DNA of 64,000 nt from NCBI RefSeq assembly GCF_025963695.1, contig NZ_JAOQAH010000053.1, positions 1-64,000 of the forward strand, given 5' to 3'. The notes under the pieces are model-generated. The model was not told the origin of the DNA. It made no database searches and saw only the letters and a program-made list of their open reading frames with translations. Both the position numbers and the translations under genes were made by a program. Each line of letters starts with the position of its first letter. Positions within the stretch are counted from its first letter, which is position 1. Source of the DNA: Segetibacter sp. (lineage in GTDB: Bacteria > Bacteroidota > Bacteroidia > Chitinophagales > Chitinophagaceae). This document shows, one piece after another, positions 50,937-59,895 of the stretch.

Positions 50937-51515
50937 ATGACTACCATAACTGCAAAAAAACCAACTAAAGCCACTTCCAAAGATTTACCTGCTGATGCAA
51001 AAACTCAGGCAAAAATTTTTCTCATTGGTATGATGGGTTCGGGAAAATCGTACTGGGCCGACAAGCTGAAGAAAAAGCTGAAAGTGCCGGCTTATGACCT
51101 GGACTCGTTGGTTGAAATGATGGAGGAAAAATCTATTAAAGAGATTTTTGAGGAAGATGGCGAAGAATACTTTAGAAAGGCAGAGGCAAAAATGCTGCGG
51201 TTGTTCTCCGAAAAAAAGCAATTTATTGTATCATGCGGCGGCGGCACTGCTTGCTACAACGACAATATGAAGTGGATGAATAAACACGGAATTACTGTTT
51301 GGATTGATGAGCCTGTTGAGACTTTATGCGAGCGCTTATCGAAAGAAAAATTCCACCGCCCCTTAATAAAAGATTTGGATGACCAGTCATTAAAAAGCTT
51401 TCTCAAAAAACAACTGGAAGAGCGAACGGCTTTTTATGATCAATGTGCGTACAGACTAAATAGCAAAGAGCTTTCTGAAACTACTTTCTTAAAAATAATC
51501 GCCTCAAATGCATAG
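50937..51515 (+). CDS. aroK: Shikimate kinase
   Basis: AroK phosphorylates shikimate with ATP in aromatic amino acid synthesis. Walker A is MMGSGKSYWADKL (about residues 33-44), with the shikimate-binding aspartate in YDLDSLVEMM and the SCGGGTACYNDN loop (about 99-110). The lid is HRPLIKDLDD. The enzyme of 192 residues carries a 25-residue Lys/Thr-rich N-terminal extension (AKKPTKATSKDLP) not usual in AroK. The next gene overlaps it by 8 bases. The upstream 210 bp contain no other gene. Confidence 0.95.
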   Translation: MTTITAKKPTKATSKDLPADAKTQAKIFLIGMMGSGKSYWADKLKKKLKVPAYDLDSLVEMMEEKSIKEIFEEDGEEYFRKAEAKMLRLFSEKKQFIVSCGGGTACYNDNMKWMNKHGITVWIDEPVETLCERLSKEKFHRPLIKDLDDQSLKSFLKKQLEERTAFYDQCAYRLNSKELSETTFLKIIASNA

Positions 51516-51903
51516 AACTTTTTTACAGATAGCGGCTTTGTTAGGCGCTGTTTCTGTTGCGTTTGGTGCGTTTGGTGCGCACGCGCTCAAAAAGATTGCT
51601 TCTGATGTTGCAGTCAATATTTTTGAAACAGGTGTTCGTTACCAGTTTTATCATGTTTTCGCACTTGCCGTTGTAGGTATTCTTTACCGTGATTTTTCGA
51701 GCAAGTGGATGTTGTGGGCAGGTAATTTGTTTATGATTGGCATGTTGCTTTTCTGCGGTTCTTTGTACCTTTTAACTTATTTTAAAGCTACTGCAAAGCC
51801 TAATTTCGATTGGGTCGGTGCCATTACTCCCTTAGGCGGATTGGCTTTTATTGGTGGGTGGGTGTGCCTTTTTGTAGGGCTGTACAAATCAACTGCTGTT
51901 TAA
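51508..51903 (+). CDS. DUF423 membrane protein
   Basis: The 131-residue protein has four membrane helices and fits DUF423: LQIAALLGAVSVAFGAFGAHALKKI at the N-terminus (about 5-29), FETGVRYQFYHVFALAVVG (about 39-57), and the C-terminal ITPLGGLAFIGGWVCLFVGLY. Its function is unknown. It overlaps aroK by 8 bases and so is probably translated from the same message. A form B repeat lies 55 bp past its stop. Confidence 0.95.
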   Translation: MHRTFLQIAALLGAVSVAFGAFGAHALKKIASDVAVNIFETGVRYQFYHVFALAVVGILYRDFSSKWMLWAGNLFMIGMLLFCGSLYLLTYFKATAKPNFDWVGAITPLGGLAFIGGWVCLFVGLYKSTAV

Positions 51904-51958
51904 AAAAAATTCCTGTTCAAATACTATTTTGGTAATCGACTTTAGGTCCTTTTTTCTT

Positions 51959-51983
51959 CAGCCGTTGCGTCGCACACTTTTAC
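51959..51983 (-). repeat. Dimorphic interspersed repeat, form B (copy 6)
   Basis: Plus strand CCGTTGCGTCGCACACTTTT. It lies 55 bp past the DUF423 stop, behind TATTTTGGTAATCGACTTTA. Confidence 0.85.
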
Positions 51984-52031
51984 TTTGGTTATTCCTATTC
52001 CGCTATCTTTTGGCTAAGTAATGCGTATGAT

Positions 52032-53588
52032 CTAAAAAGTAGACTTTTGAAGAGCTTTGTTTTTACTTTCGGTTCTGCTGTCGTACGCGATTTTCTCAGA
52101 CTCATTTTCCTTGGTTTTTCTAAATATCAGGTAGCACTCGGGCTCGCTGAGACCGGTTTTCCAGCACAGGTAGCCTTTAAAAAATGCAACTGCTTTATAT
52201 CCCCGCAGTTCAATCTTTGCCTTACTCTTAATGTGATCGGATGCGAATATTACTACGCCAGGTTGCAGGCATTCTATTGTGTCTAATACAGCCTTTGAGG
52301 CACCTACACTCGTTACATTATATATCGACCAATTCCAGAACCGGTGATCCGATCCGTTGTTGTGATTAGAAAAAATGTTTTTTGAGAAATAAGGAAGTAT
52401 AGAAATATTTTTCCACCCGCTGATATAGATATTTTCCTGGTCAAGCTTTTTGTCTTTAATATATTTTGCTACACTCTGTCCTGCCGAGTAATTATGATAG
52501 AGGTCATATTTTACCACGTTCACAGACCAGTAAATCTGTACCACAAATACCACTGCCATGCCTGCAACTACCGCTTTAGTAAGACCCCTCGGGTTCTCGT
52601 TCCTGTACTTTTCATAACTAATCCATAGAACGAAAATCCACAGTAAAAATAAAACGCCCTGGTGCCACAGGTTCCTGTATTTAATTCCAAACAGAATTGA
52701 AAGTAATATCAATGGAAGTAGGTACACGAGCCCGGTCTTATTTTTAAAAAACCAAATGAAAGTAGTAGAGAATATGATTAGCGCAACTATGCCAAAAAGC
52801 ATTGGAAGATGTGTAAACTCATTCATCACCAACGATCCTGCTATCATTCTTCTGGCTATAATCCACCCTAGTTTTATGTTAGAGTTGATATAGTTAGCAT
52901 AGATCTGGTCAGGCGGTGTCATAATAATGTATATGACCAGAAGTGCGACTAATCCAAAGATAAAAAGCGAGATTAGCTGGTGAGTTCTCGTTCTTGTGTT
53001 TGTATTTTTCCAGGCTTTAATAATATCAATAAAATGAACAAAAGCTATCGAACCTGCAATCAGAAAGGTATGGGCGCTTATGTTTGCCAACAGGCAAAGC
53101 AGTAATGTGAAAAGATAAGGGTGATCGTTCTTCTTATTGTAGTTAAATGCAATAAGAAATAAAATGGGGGAAATAAGGCAATAATTCCTGGCTACAACAC
53201 CATATTGAAAAAATACAAAAAATGTAAAAGGATACAATATTTTAATAAGTGGCGGAAACGGAGCATGCCTGATAAAAATCCAAACACCCGATGCTGCAAA
53301 AAGTGCCGACAGTATGTTTATTGAGTAGTACGGAAAACCTAGTTTAGCAGGAATCATTAAAATAAGATGCCATAAACCGGGAGACCCCTCGTACCTTAAG
53401 TAAGTAACAAACAACTCTTTGATGCTCGTGTCTTTTGCAAGCAACCATGCCTGCGCTTCATCCATCCATGGCTCGTGATGCGAAACAACGACAGTTAGTA
53501 AGATTGCATAAATTGCAAATACAATTACCTCGTATTTTTCCTTTACATATTCAAATATTCCTAACCTATTAGTTAAGGTGACGTTCAT
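52032..53588 (-). CDS. Membrane GT-C glycosyltransferase-like protein
   Basis: The 518-residue protein has roughly ten membrane helices. It carries the acidic first-loop motif HHEPWMDEAQAWLLAKD (about residues 37-53), characteristic of GT-C-fold transferases such as ArnT/PMT-type enzymes, which use polyprenyl-phosphate sugars. A soluble C-terminal part (about 400-518) contains VVIFASDHIKSKAKIELRGY. Which sugar and acceptor it uses is unknown. No polysaccharide operon is nearby. It lies on the minus strand, starting 275 bp from PPK2; that gap has no supported gene. Confidence 0.72.
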   Translation of the reverse strand: MNVTLTNRLGIFEYVKEKYEVIVFAIYAILLTVVVSHHEPWMDEAQAWLLAKDTSIKELFVTYLRYEGSPGLWHLILMIPAKLGFPYYSINILSALFAASGVWIFIRHAPFPPLIKILYPFTFFVFFQYGVVARNYCLISPILFLIAFNYNKKNDHPYLFTLLLCLLANISAHTFLIAGSIAFVHFIDIIKAWKNTNTRTRTHQLISLFIFGLVALLVIYIIMTPPDQIYANYINSNIKLGWIIARRMIAGSLVMNEFTHLPMLFGIVALIIFSTTFIWFFKNKTGLVYLLPLILLSILFGIKYRNLWHQGVLFLLWIFVLWISYEKYRNENPRGLTKAVVAGMAVVFVVQIYWSVNVVKYDLYHNYSAGQSVAKYIKDKKLDQENIYISGWKNISILPYFSKNIFSNHNNGSDHRFWNWSIYNVTSVGASKAVLDTIECLQPGVVIFASDHIKSKAKIELRGYKAVAFFKGYLCWKTGLSEPECYLIFRKTKENESEKIAYDSRTESKNKALQKSTF

Positions 53589-53863
53589 AAAACCTGTTCA
53601 AGCTAAATATTTAAAAATATTATCTTCTGCTTCCAACTCTATGCCAACCATTACCCCCTTCTATTGGTCGGGTTTATCTAGCTTTGGTCCTGTTAGAATG
53701 AGACGTGCAAACTTAATTGTTTATTCTGTTGTCTTCATTATCAACATGTTAAACGTTTCCTTTATGTGTTGTAGGGCTGGCATCTTTTTGTTGTAAAAGC
53801 ACAGTATGGGCAATCACTAATCTACTTCTCTAAAACGCATTTATAAAGTTTCAAACCCAAAAC

Positions 53864-54610
53864 ATGCCGCAAAGCCTTTCAAAAATTTCGACCCGTGCAC
53901 CAAAAGAAATGGATAAAATTCAAACAAAGCAAGCGCTTGTTTCTGTATTAGAAGAATTAGATGAGTTACAAAACTTATTATTTGCCGAAGGAAAACATTC
54001 GTTGTTAGTAGTTATACAGGGCATGGATGCAAGTGGAAAGGACGGTGCTATTAAAGATGTATTTGGTACTTTAAATCCCCAGGGTGTATCTGTTACATCT
54101 TTTAAAACGCCTACGCCTCATGAGTTGGGTCATGATTTTTTATGGCGTATTCACCAACACGCTCCTTTAAAAGGTACTATTCAGGTGTTTAACCGTTCGC
54201 ATTACGAGGATGTATTAATTACCCGCGTACATAAATGGATAGATGATGAAACTGCTTTTAAAAGAATGAAAGCAATAAATAGTTTCGAAAAATTGCTTCT
54301 CGAGCATAATCAAACCCAGGTGCTGAAGTTTTACCTGCACGTGTCAAAGCAAGAGCAGCAAGAGCGTTTAAACGAGCGCATCTCTGATGTGACGAAACAA
54401 TGGAAGTACAATGAAAATGATTTTAAGGAGGCGAAGCTTTGGGACGATTATATGAATGCGTACGAAGACTGTTTTGAGCAATGCAACGAACTGCCCTGGA
54501 CAATAGTTCCTTCTGATCAAAATTGGTTTAAAGAATATACAATTGCCACAACAGTGCGCGATACTTTAAAGGGGTTAAATATGAAGTATCCCGGCATGAA
54601 GAAAGAATAA
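53864..54610 (+). CDS. ppk2: Polyphosphate kinase 2 family protein
   Basis: The 248-residue protein is a single-domain PPK2. The Walker A motif is GMDASGKDGAIKDVF (about 53-67), the lid module lies in FKTPTPHELGHDFLWRIHQHAP, and Walker B is VFNRSHYEDVLITRVH (about 104-119). PPK2 enzymes use polyphosphate to phosphorylate ADP, GDP, AMP or CDP. Subclass cannot be settled by eye, but the length fits a one-domain class I or III enzyme. There is no ppk1 or ppx gene nearby. A small hairpin follows at 54615. Confidence 0.94.
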   Translation: MPQSLSKISTRAPKEMDKIQTKQALVSVLEELDELQNLLFAEGKHSLLVVIQGMDASGKDGAIKDVFGTLNPQGVSVTSFKTPTPHELGHDFLWRIHQHAPLKGTIQVFNRSHYEDVLITRVHKWIDDETAFKRMKAINSFEKLLLEHNQTQVLKFYLHVSKQEQQERLNERISDVTKQWKYNENDFKEAKLWDDYMNAYEDCFEQCNELPWTIVPSDQNWFKEYTIATTVRDTLKGLNMKYPGMKKE

Positions 54611-54614
54611 GTCT

Positions 54615-54635
54615 ACGTGTGCAAGTAACACACGT
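54615..54635. other. Short hairpin in the PPK2-GH5 gap
   Basis: ACGTGTG and CACACGT form a 7-bp stem 5 bp after the ppk2 stop, with no T-run, so it is a weak terminator at best. The remainder of 54611-55175 has nothing I can support. A 61-residue minus-strand frame at 54613-54798 has no family features. Confidence 0.4.
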
Positions 54636-55175
54636 TACCAACCGTCCGGTTCATACGTAATGTATCTATTCTTGACCGTTCCAGGTTTAACTGGTAAAAT
54701 TTACACTCTTCATATTCCATCTCACTAAACGCAATGTGTACTACAACCCGTGCATCTGTTAAACACCCATTTATTGTGTACGGCACCACTCTAAACATAA
54801 GGCCGATGCCACCGTTATAAGGACTAATTAAGGCATGTTCGCTAAAAGTAAGCTTAAGCCTTGGGCGGGGTAAAACGCCTCATACAAAAGACCTGTCAGC
54901 AGCCCGAACGGTGGCGAGGTTGCAAGCGATTCTATGGCAGCGATAATGTGCGCAATAAACCAACAGATTTATTCTTCCGTAACCTGCCGTAGTAAACGTT
55001 TCGGTGCTGCCTGGTGGTTTACTTCATCTATGAAAGTCCCTATCAGTACCTTGAAACTTAAAGCAAATTTGCTTTAATATTTTAGGTAATTTGTAAAGCT
55101 AAAACAGGTTGTTGCAGGTAACAGCAGGCTGTAACAAACGAATTGTTTACATTGGAAATGAAAAAAAGTTAAAAA

Positions 55176-56315
55176 GTGGAAAGAAGAATATTTATAAAAA
55201 ACACAAGCCTGGCAACAGCGGGGCTCGCTTTAACCAACATTGCGCCAGTAGGCTTAGCAACTCCCCCTAAAAACAATCTTCCGCAGTGGAGGGGGTTTAA
55301 CCTACTCGATTTCTTTTCACCTAATCCAAAACCTACCACAAAACCAACCACCGAAGATCATTTTCGTTGGATGCGGGACTGGGGATTTGACTTTGTACGA
55401 ATACCAATGGCTTATCCATATTACCTTAATATCGATAGAACCAAAAACATTACAACCGATGACGTTTATAAGATAAACAATGAAGCAGTAGATCGCATAG
55501 ACAGCCTGGTAAGGATGGGGCACAAGTACAATATGCACGTCAGCCTAAACCTGCATAGGGCTCCCGGTTATTGTGTTAATGCAGGTTTTAATGAACCGTA
55601 TAACTTGTGGACGAATGAGGAAGCACAGAAAGCATTCAATTTTCACTGGGCAATGTGGGCAAGACGCTATAAAAATGTTTCTTCTAAAAAAATAAGTTTC
55701 GACTTGCTGAACGAACCCAGCATGCGGGAAGATATGAATGACCAACTCTCGAAGAGAAGTGAAGTGCCTGGAGCAATTTATCGCAAGGTGGCTAAAGCGG
55801 CAGCCGAAGCTATTCGTACAGAAAATTCCGGACATTTGGTTATTGCCGACGGTAATAACGTGGGCAGTAATGTTATTCCTGAAATAATTGATTTGAATAT
55901 TGCACAAAGTTGTCGTGGTTACAATCCCGGTATTATTTCACATTATAAGGCGCCATGGGCAAATAAGGATCCCGAGAATTTGCCGCAGCCGAAATGGCCC
56001 GGGCAGGTTGGAAAGCAGTTCTTGAGCCGTACCATGCTTGAGGAGTTTTATAAGCCATGGATCGATTTGACCAAGAAGGGTGTTGGAGTACATTGCGGAG
56101 AATGTGGGGCATGGAACAAAACACCACACGATGTTTTTATTGCCTGGTTTTCCGATGTACTTAGTATACTTTCTGAAAACAAGATTGGCTTTGCTTTATG
56201 GAATTTCATTGGCGACTTTGGCGTTATAGACTCAGGTCGCACCGATGTGGCCTACGAAGACTGGAACGGCCATAAGCTCGATCGAAAGTTATTGAATTTA
56301 TTGATGAAGCAATAA
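55176..56315 (+). CDS. GH5-like glycoside hydrolase, exported
   Basis: The 379-residue protein begins at GTG 55176, with a Tat-like leader (ERRIFIKNTSLATAGLALT) and then a GH5-type (beta/alpha)8 barrel. FVRIPMAYPYYL and HVSLNLHRAPGYC are early barrel strands. The acid/base glutamate is in FDLLNEPSM (about residue 178), and the nucleophile is in VGVHCGECGAWNK (about 310). It resembles cellulase-type enzymes, but the substrate is uncertain; GH5 covers beta-glucan, mannan and others. It is a stand-alone gene without transport genes. The start is chosen because no ATG fits; a nearby ATG at 55158 is in another frame. Confidence 0.85.
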   Translation: MERRIFIKNTSLATAGLALTNIAPVGLATPPKNNLPQWRGFNLLDFFSPNPKPTTKPTTEDHFRWMRDWGFDFVRIPMAYPYYLNIDRTKNITTDDVYKINNEAVDRIDSLVRMGHKYNMHVSLNLHRAPGYCVNAGFNEPYNLWTNEEAQKAFNFHWAMWARRYKNVSSKKISFDLLNEPSMREDMNDQLSKRSEVPGAIYRKVAKAAAEAIRTENSGHLVIADGNNVGSNVIPEIIDLNIAQSCRGYNPGIISHYKAPWANKDPENLPQPKWPGQVGKQFLSRTMLEEFYKPWIDLTKKGVGVHCGECGAWNKTPHDVFIAWFSDVLSILSENKIGFALWNFIGDFGVIDSGRTDVAYEDWNGHKLDRKLLNLLMKQ

Positions 56316-56566
56316 AGCAACTTCCGGTAAAATAACAAGACGGTGGAGTTTGTAATCAGATCTCGACGTATAGTTTAAAGTGAAAGCTGTTTGGTTTTAG
56401 GTGTAAGCTTAAGCCAACACCCTGCAGAAGTTGAGGAGTGTTAGGTGGAAAGGCTGATTAGTTAGATAGCGCAACCGCGCAACAATGATTAAACTAGGCG
56501 GTAGTCTTAGATACAAACAGTAAATGCTTTTTCGTTTAACTGCCGACAGCCGCTTTGGTGCTATGA

Positions 56567-57109
56567 TTACTTATTTACTGCATATTGCTCTATCAAATCG
56601 TACATCGGCCAGTTCTCTTGCAACCTTGCATGATCTAAAGGTGTTTTACCTCTTGCATCCTGCACAAATACATCTGCGCCTTTTTGTAGCAATATTTCAG
56701 CTATTTGCAAATGACCAAAAGTGGCAGCAAATGTTAGCGCCGTTGCCCCGTTAGAATTTCTTTCATTTACGTCTGCACCGGCATCAACTAATTTTCGTGC
56801 AAGTTCTGTATAACCTTTAAAACATACACCCATCAAAGCTGTGTTGCCGGCGGCATCCTGCCCGCTTGTACCAGCTCCTTTTTCCAAAAGAAAATCAACT
56901 ACTTCAACCGAGTTATTATACACTGCAAGAATCAACGGTGTAAACCCTTTCATGTCTACTGTATGTATAGCCTCTGCATTTTCTTCGTAAATTTTTTCAA
57001 CCAGTTCCCTGTCATTTCTACGACATGCATCAAATATTTGAGTTGGATCTAAAGGCATCAGACTTTTGTTTGTAGTTAAAAATTCAGGGGATAAAGATAA
57101 AGTCTTCAA
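56567..57109 (-). CDS. Ankyrin-repeat protein
   Basis: The 180-residue protein consists of about four ankyrin repeats. Units are KGFTPLILAVYNNSVEVVDFLLEKGA, then GNTALMGVCFKGYTELARKLVDAGADV, NGATALTFAATFGHLQIAEILLQKGADV and a final RGKTPLDHARLQENW. Ankyrin repeats mediate protein binding; the partner is unknown. No signal peptide is seen. The start could be the internal ATG at 57058 (MPLDPTQIF). It is divergent from the glycosylasparaginase gene, with 66 bp between the two frames. The 250-bp region 56316-56566 shows nothing. Confidence 0.94.
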   Translation of the reverse strand: MKTLSLSPEFLTTNKSLMPLDPTQIFDACRRNDRELVEKIYEENAEAIHTVDMKGFTPLILAVYNNSVEVVDFLLEKGAGTSGQDAAGNTALMGVCFKGYTELARKLVDAGADVNERNSNGATALTFAATFGHLQIAEILLQKGADVFVQDARGKTPLDHARLQENWPMYDLIEQYAVNK

Positions 57110-57175
57110 TACTTTTTAACCCCTTATATTTATTTTGGTAACAACGAAAGTACAACTCAACATAAAAAAATTGCA

Positions 57176-58189
57176 ATGATTAAAAGACGATATTTTCTTC
57201 AATTGTCCACTTTGGGAATCACAGGTCTTGTTAGTCCGGAATTTTTTAGGGCACCTCAAAGGGGCAACAGGCCTATTGTGATTTCTACATGGAAAGAAGG
57301 CATTGCTGCAAATAATGCGGCATGGCAAATACTGAGCAAAAAAGGCCGAGCAATTGATGCTGTTGAGGCGGGCGTAATGGTTACTGAAAATGCTATTAAT
57401 TGTTGTGTGGGCCTCGGCGCTAATCCCGATCGTGATGGAATTGTTACCCTCGATGCATCGATCATGGATGAAAAAGGAAATGCAGGATGTGTGGCTGCAT
57501 TGGAACGCATAAAACATCCGATTACGGTAGCGCGAAGGGTGATGGAAAAAACGCCGCATGTAATGTTGGTTGGAGAAGGCGCCCAGAAGTTTGCAGTAAG
57601 TGAGGGGTTTACTCTGGAAGAGCAAAAACTTTCGCCGGCTGCTGACAAGCAATACAAGGAATGGCTGAAAACGTCTACTTATAAACCCGTAATAAATATC
57701 GAAAACAGTGGTCATGGTCCTTTTGCCCCTACCAGGTTTAAAGACGGAACCTTCAATCATGATACAATTGGAATGGTTGCGTTAGATGCAGCCGGAAATC
57801 TTAGTGGCAGTTGTACCACCAGCGGTATGGGTTTTAAAATGCGCGGAAGGGTAGGCGATTCTCCCATCATCGGTGCCGGTCTTTTTGTTGATAATGAAGT
57901 TGGCGCCGCCACTGCAACTGGTGTTGGCGAAGAGGTGATAAAGATCTGCGGAACTCATTTGGTGGTTGAGTTAATGAGACAAGGATTGTCGCCACAGGCG
58001 GCATGCAAAAAAGCAGTCGAGCGGATTGTAAAAAAAGATCCCAAAAAAGCAAAAGAAAACCAGGTAGGTTTTATAGCCATAAACAAGGCAGGGCAACACG
58101 GAGCCTTTTGTCTTCAAAAAGGTTTTAACTACGCCGTTTGTTATGCAAACGATCACAACGTTTTAATTGATAGTCCAAGTTGGTATTAG
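57176..58189 (+). CDS. N(4)-(beta-N-acetylglucosaminyl)-L-asparaginase
   Basis: The 337-residue enzyme belongs to the Ntn-hydrolase glycosylasparaginase family. The precursor is self-cleaved ahead of the threonine of NHDTIGMVALD (about residue 197), which becomes the nucleophile. GIAANNAAWQIL and AVEAGVMVTE are in the alpha chain and GDSPIIGAGLFVDNEVGAATATGVGEE in the beta chain. An N-terminal leader (MIKRRYFLQLSTLGITGLV) looks like a Tat signal. It releases aspartate from glycoasparagine, perhaps as part of glycoprotein breakdown. The longer minus-strand frame over 57116-57760 is antisense to it and is rejected. Confidence 0.93.
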   Translation: MIKRRYFLQLSTLGITGLVSPEFFRAPQRGNRPIVISTWKEGIAANNAAWQILSKKGRAIDAVEAGVMVTENAINCCVGLGANPDRDGIVTLDASIMDEKGNAGCVAALERIKHPITVARRVMEKTPHVMLVGEGAQKFAVSEGFTLEEQKLSPAADKQYKEWLKTSTYKPVINIENSGHGPFAPTRFKDGTFNHDTIGMVALDAAGNLSGSCTTSGMGFKMRGRVGDSPIIGAGLFVDNEVGAATATGVGEEVIKICGTHLVVELMRQGLSPQAACKKAVERIVKKDPKKAKENQVGFIAINKAGQHGAFCLQKGFNYAVCYANDHNVLIDSPSWY

Positions 58190-58222
58190 GGGTCATTCTA
58201 TTTTGCCAGCTTTATACCCTTT

Positions 58223-58251
58223 TTCAACATCGTTGTGTCACTCACTTTTGC
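58223..58251 (-). repeat. Dimorphic interspersed repeat, form A (copy 9)
   Basis: Plus strand TTCAACATCGTTGTGTCACT followed by CACTTTTGC. It lies 33 bp past the asparaginase stop, behind TATTTTGCCAGCTTTA. The other 270 bp up to arsR show nothing but the operator below. Confidence 0.9.
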
Positions 58252-58497
58252 TGTTATTTTGCTATTCATCTTTTTCAGGCGCCCACCAAAATTCCCACTA
58301 ATTCTATATAAGAAGCTGAATGCAAATTGTTGCCTCAAGTGCCTTGCTGTACTTTCAAAAAACGCATAAAGTGAAGTAAGAAGACCACAAAGTCTTACGC
58401 AAGGAACATAACAAAAGTGAAATGCCAGTATGGGAGACCGATAAGAGTAAAAGTTTTTTGCTAAAAAAATAGAAAAGCCGGGGTATTTAAAAAACTA

Positions 58498-58513
58498 ATC
58501 GTAATATTGCGAT
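58498..58513. promoter_or_regulatory. Probable ArsR operator
   Basis: ATCGTAATATTGCGAT is a 16-bp palindrome with one mismatched pair. It lies 6 bp before the arsR ATG and covers a TAATATTG -7-like box. The position and form suit autoregulation by ArsR, as known in other ArsR systems. It is the only palindrome of its kind I see there. Confidence 0.6.
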
Positions 58514-58519
58514 GTACTT

Positions 58520-58849
58520 ATGGGAGCAACAAAATCACACGAATTTGGAGTTAAGGAGAATCAACTGGCAAAATATGCCAAGGCATTAGCCCATCCGGCA
58601 CGTATAGCTATACTAAGCCTGCTTGCAAAACGGCAAGCTTGCGTATGTGGTGACATAGTAGATGAATTGCCATTGTCTCAAAGTACAGTTTCGCAGCACC
58701 TTAAAGAATTGAAAGAAGCAGGTTTGATAAAAGGTGATATTGAAGGAGCCCGGGTTTGCTATTGCATTGATGAGAAAGAATGGAAAGCGGCGCAGGTACA
58801 CCTTAACTCATTTTTCGACACTTTAAAGTCAGGCAGCAACTGTTGCTGA
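58520..58849 (+). CDS. arsR: ArsR-family metalloregulator
   Basis: The 109-residue repressor is a winged-helix ArsR protein. Helix-turn-helix blocks are [18 protein letters not shown] (about residues 22-39) and [23 protein letters not shown] (about 48-70). Cysteines occur in ACVCGDIV (residues about 40-42) and in the C-terminal NCC, and C-C-type sites are usual for arsenite or antimonite sensing. It is the first gene of arsR-arsM-arsC, and its operator overlaps the start region. The gap to arsM is 102 bp. Expected to release DNA when arsenite binds. Confidence 0.94.
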   Translation: MGATKSHEFGVKENQLAKYAKALAHPARIAILSLLAKRQACVCGDIVDELPLSQSTVSQHLKELKEAGLIKGDIEGARVCYCIDEKEWKAAQVHLNSFFDTLKSGSNCC

Positions 58850-58951
58850 TTTTTTTTGAACCTATTGATCGGTATTTTACGATTGGGAATGTGATCGATC
58901 AAATTAGAAACCCCAAAGTCAGCAAACCATTGAACAATAAAACAATAAATC

Positions 58952-59800
58952 ATGAACACACAAGACAATGTAAAAGAACTGGTGCGCCAGAAGTATTCAG
59001 AGATTGCTTTGCAAGACAAAGAGACAAATGAATCGTCCTGCTGCGGGTCGGGATGTTGCAGTACAGAAGTATACAACATTATGGCAGATGATTATACAAA
59101 CCTGGAAGGTTACAATGCAGATGCTGATTTAGGTTTAGGTTGTGGTTTGCCAACGCAATTTGCAAAAATAAAAAAAGGTGATGTAGTAATTGACCTGGGA
59201 AGTGGCGCAGGTAACGATGCTTTTATTGCAAGAAATGAAACAGGTGAAACCGGTAAAGTGATTGGTATAGACTTTACCCCTGCCATGATTGAAAGGGCCA
59301 GGTTAAATGCCGAAGCAAGAGGTGTACATAATGTTGAGTTTCGGCAGGGGGATATTGAAAAAATGCCTGTAACCTCAAACGTAGCTGACGTTATTGTAAG
59401 CAACTGTGTGCTTAACCTTGTTCCAAATAAAGATGGGGTGTTTAAAGAAATATTCAGAACATTGAAACCAGGCGGGCATTTCTCTATCTCTGACATCGTA
59501 TTGGAAGGTGAATTGCCAAAGCAAATAAAAGAAGCTGCCGAAATGTATGCAGGATGTGTGGCCGGTGCAATTCAAAAACAAGATTACCTGGAATTGATAA
59601 AAACAAATGGATTTGCAAGTATCACCGTTCAAAAAGATAAAGCGATCGTGATTCCTGATGACATTTTAAGTAATTACTTAACTGCGGAACAAATTGAAGA
59701 TTTTAAAAGAGATGGAACCGGCATTCGAAGCATAACGGTATATGCAGAAAAACCTGCAGAAGTAAAGTCAGCTTGTTGCGGACCTGAATGTTGTAACTAA
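58952..59800 (+). CDS. arsM: Arsenite S-adenosylmethionine methyltransferase
   Basis: ArsM methylates arsenite to mono-, di- and trimethyl forms. The 282-residue enzyme has the SAM-binding loop VIDLGSGAGNDAFIA (about 79-93). Three expected conserved cysteines are in LGLGCGLP (about 64), VSNCVLNLV (about 151) and MYAGCVAGA (about 202). Extra cysteine pairs occur at the N-terminus (SSCCGSGCCS) and the C-terminus (SACCGPECCN), which probably pre-bind As(III). It lies 102 bp after arsR and 95 bp before arsC. No arsenite pump (acr3/arsB) is present, so methylation may be the main detoxification here. Confidence 0.96.
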   Translation: MNTQDNVKELVRQKYSEIALQDKETNESSCCGSGCCSTEVYNIMADDYTNLEGYNADADLGLGCGLPTQFAKIKKGDVVIDLGSGAGNDAFIARNETGETGKVIGIDFTPAMIERARLNAEARGVHNVEFRQGDIEKMPVTSNVADVIVSNCVLNLVPNKDGVFKEIFRTLKPGGHFSISDIVLEGELPKQIKEAAEMYAGCVAGAIQKQDYLELIKTNGFASITVQKDKAIVIPDDILSNYLTAEQIEDFKRDGTGIRSITVYAEKPAEVKSACCGPECCN

Positions 59801-59895
59801 AATGTGTATGGTAATCTTTACTAAAATGTGAGTTTCTAAAGTAAGATCGCAAGGTGATATATGAAGAAGGCGAAATTTAATACAATATAAAAAGT

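Noticed and set aside
54613-54798. 61-residue minus-strand frame after ppk2
   Set aside because: It begins and ends without recognisable features and covers a hairpin.
57116-57760. 214-residue minus-strand frame
   Set aside because: It is fully antisense to the well-supported glycosylasparaginase gene and has a Cys/His/Phe-rich composition with no family features.
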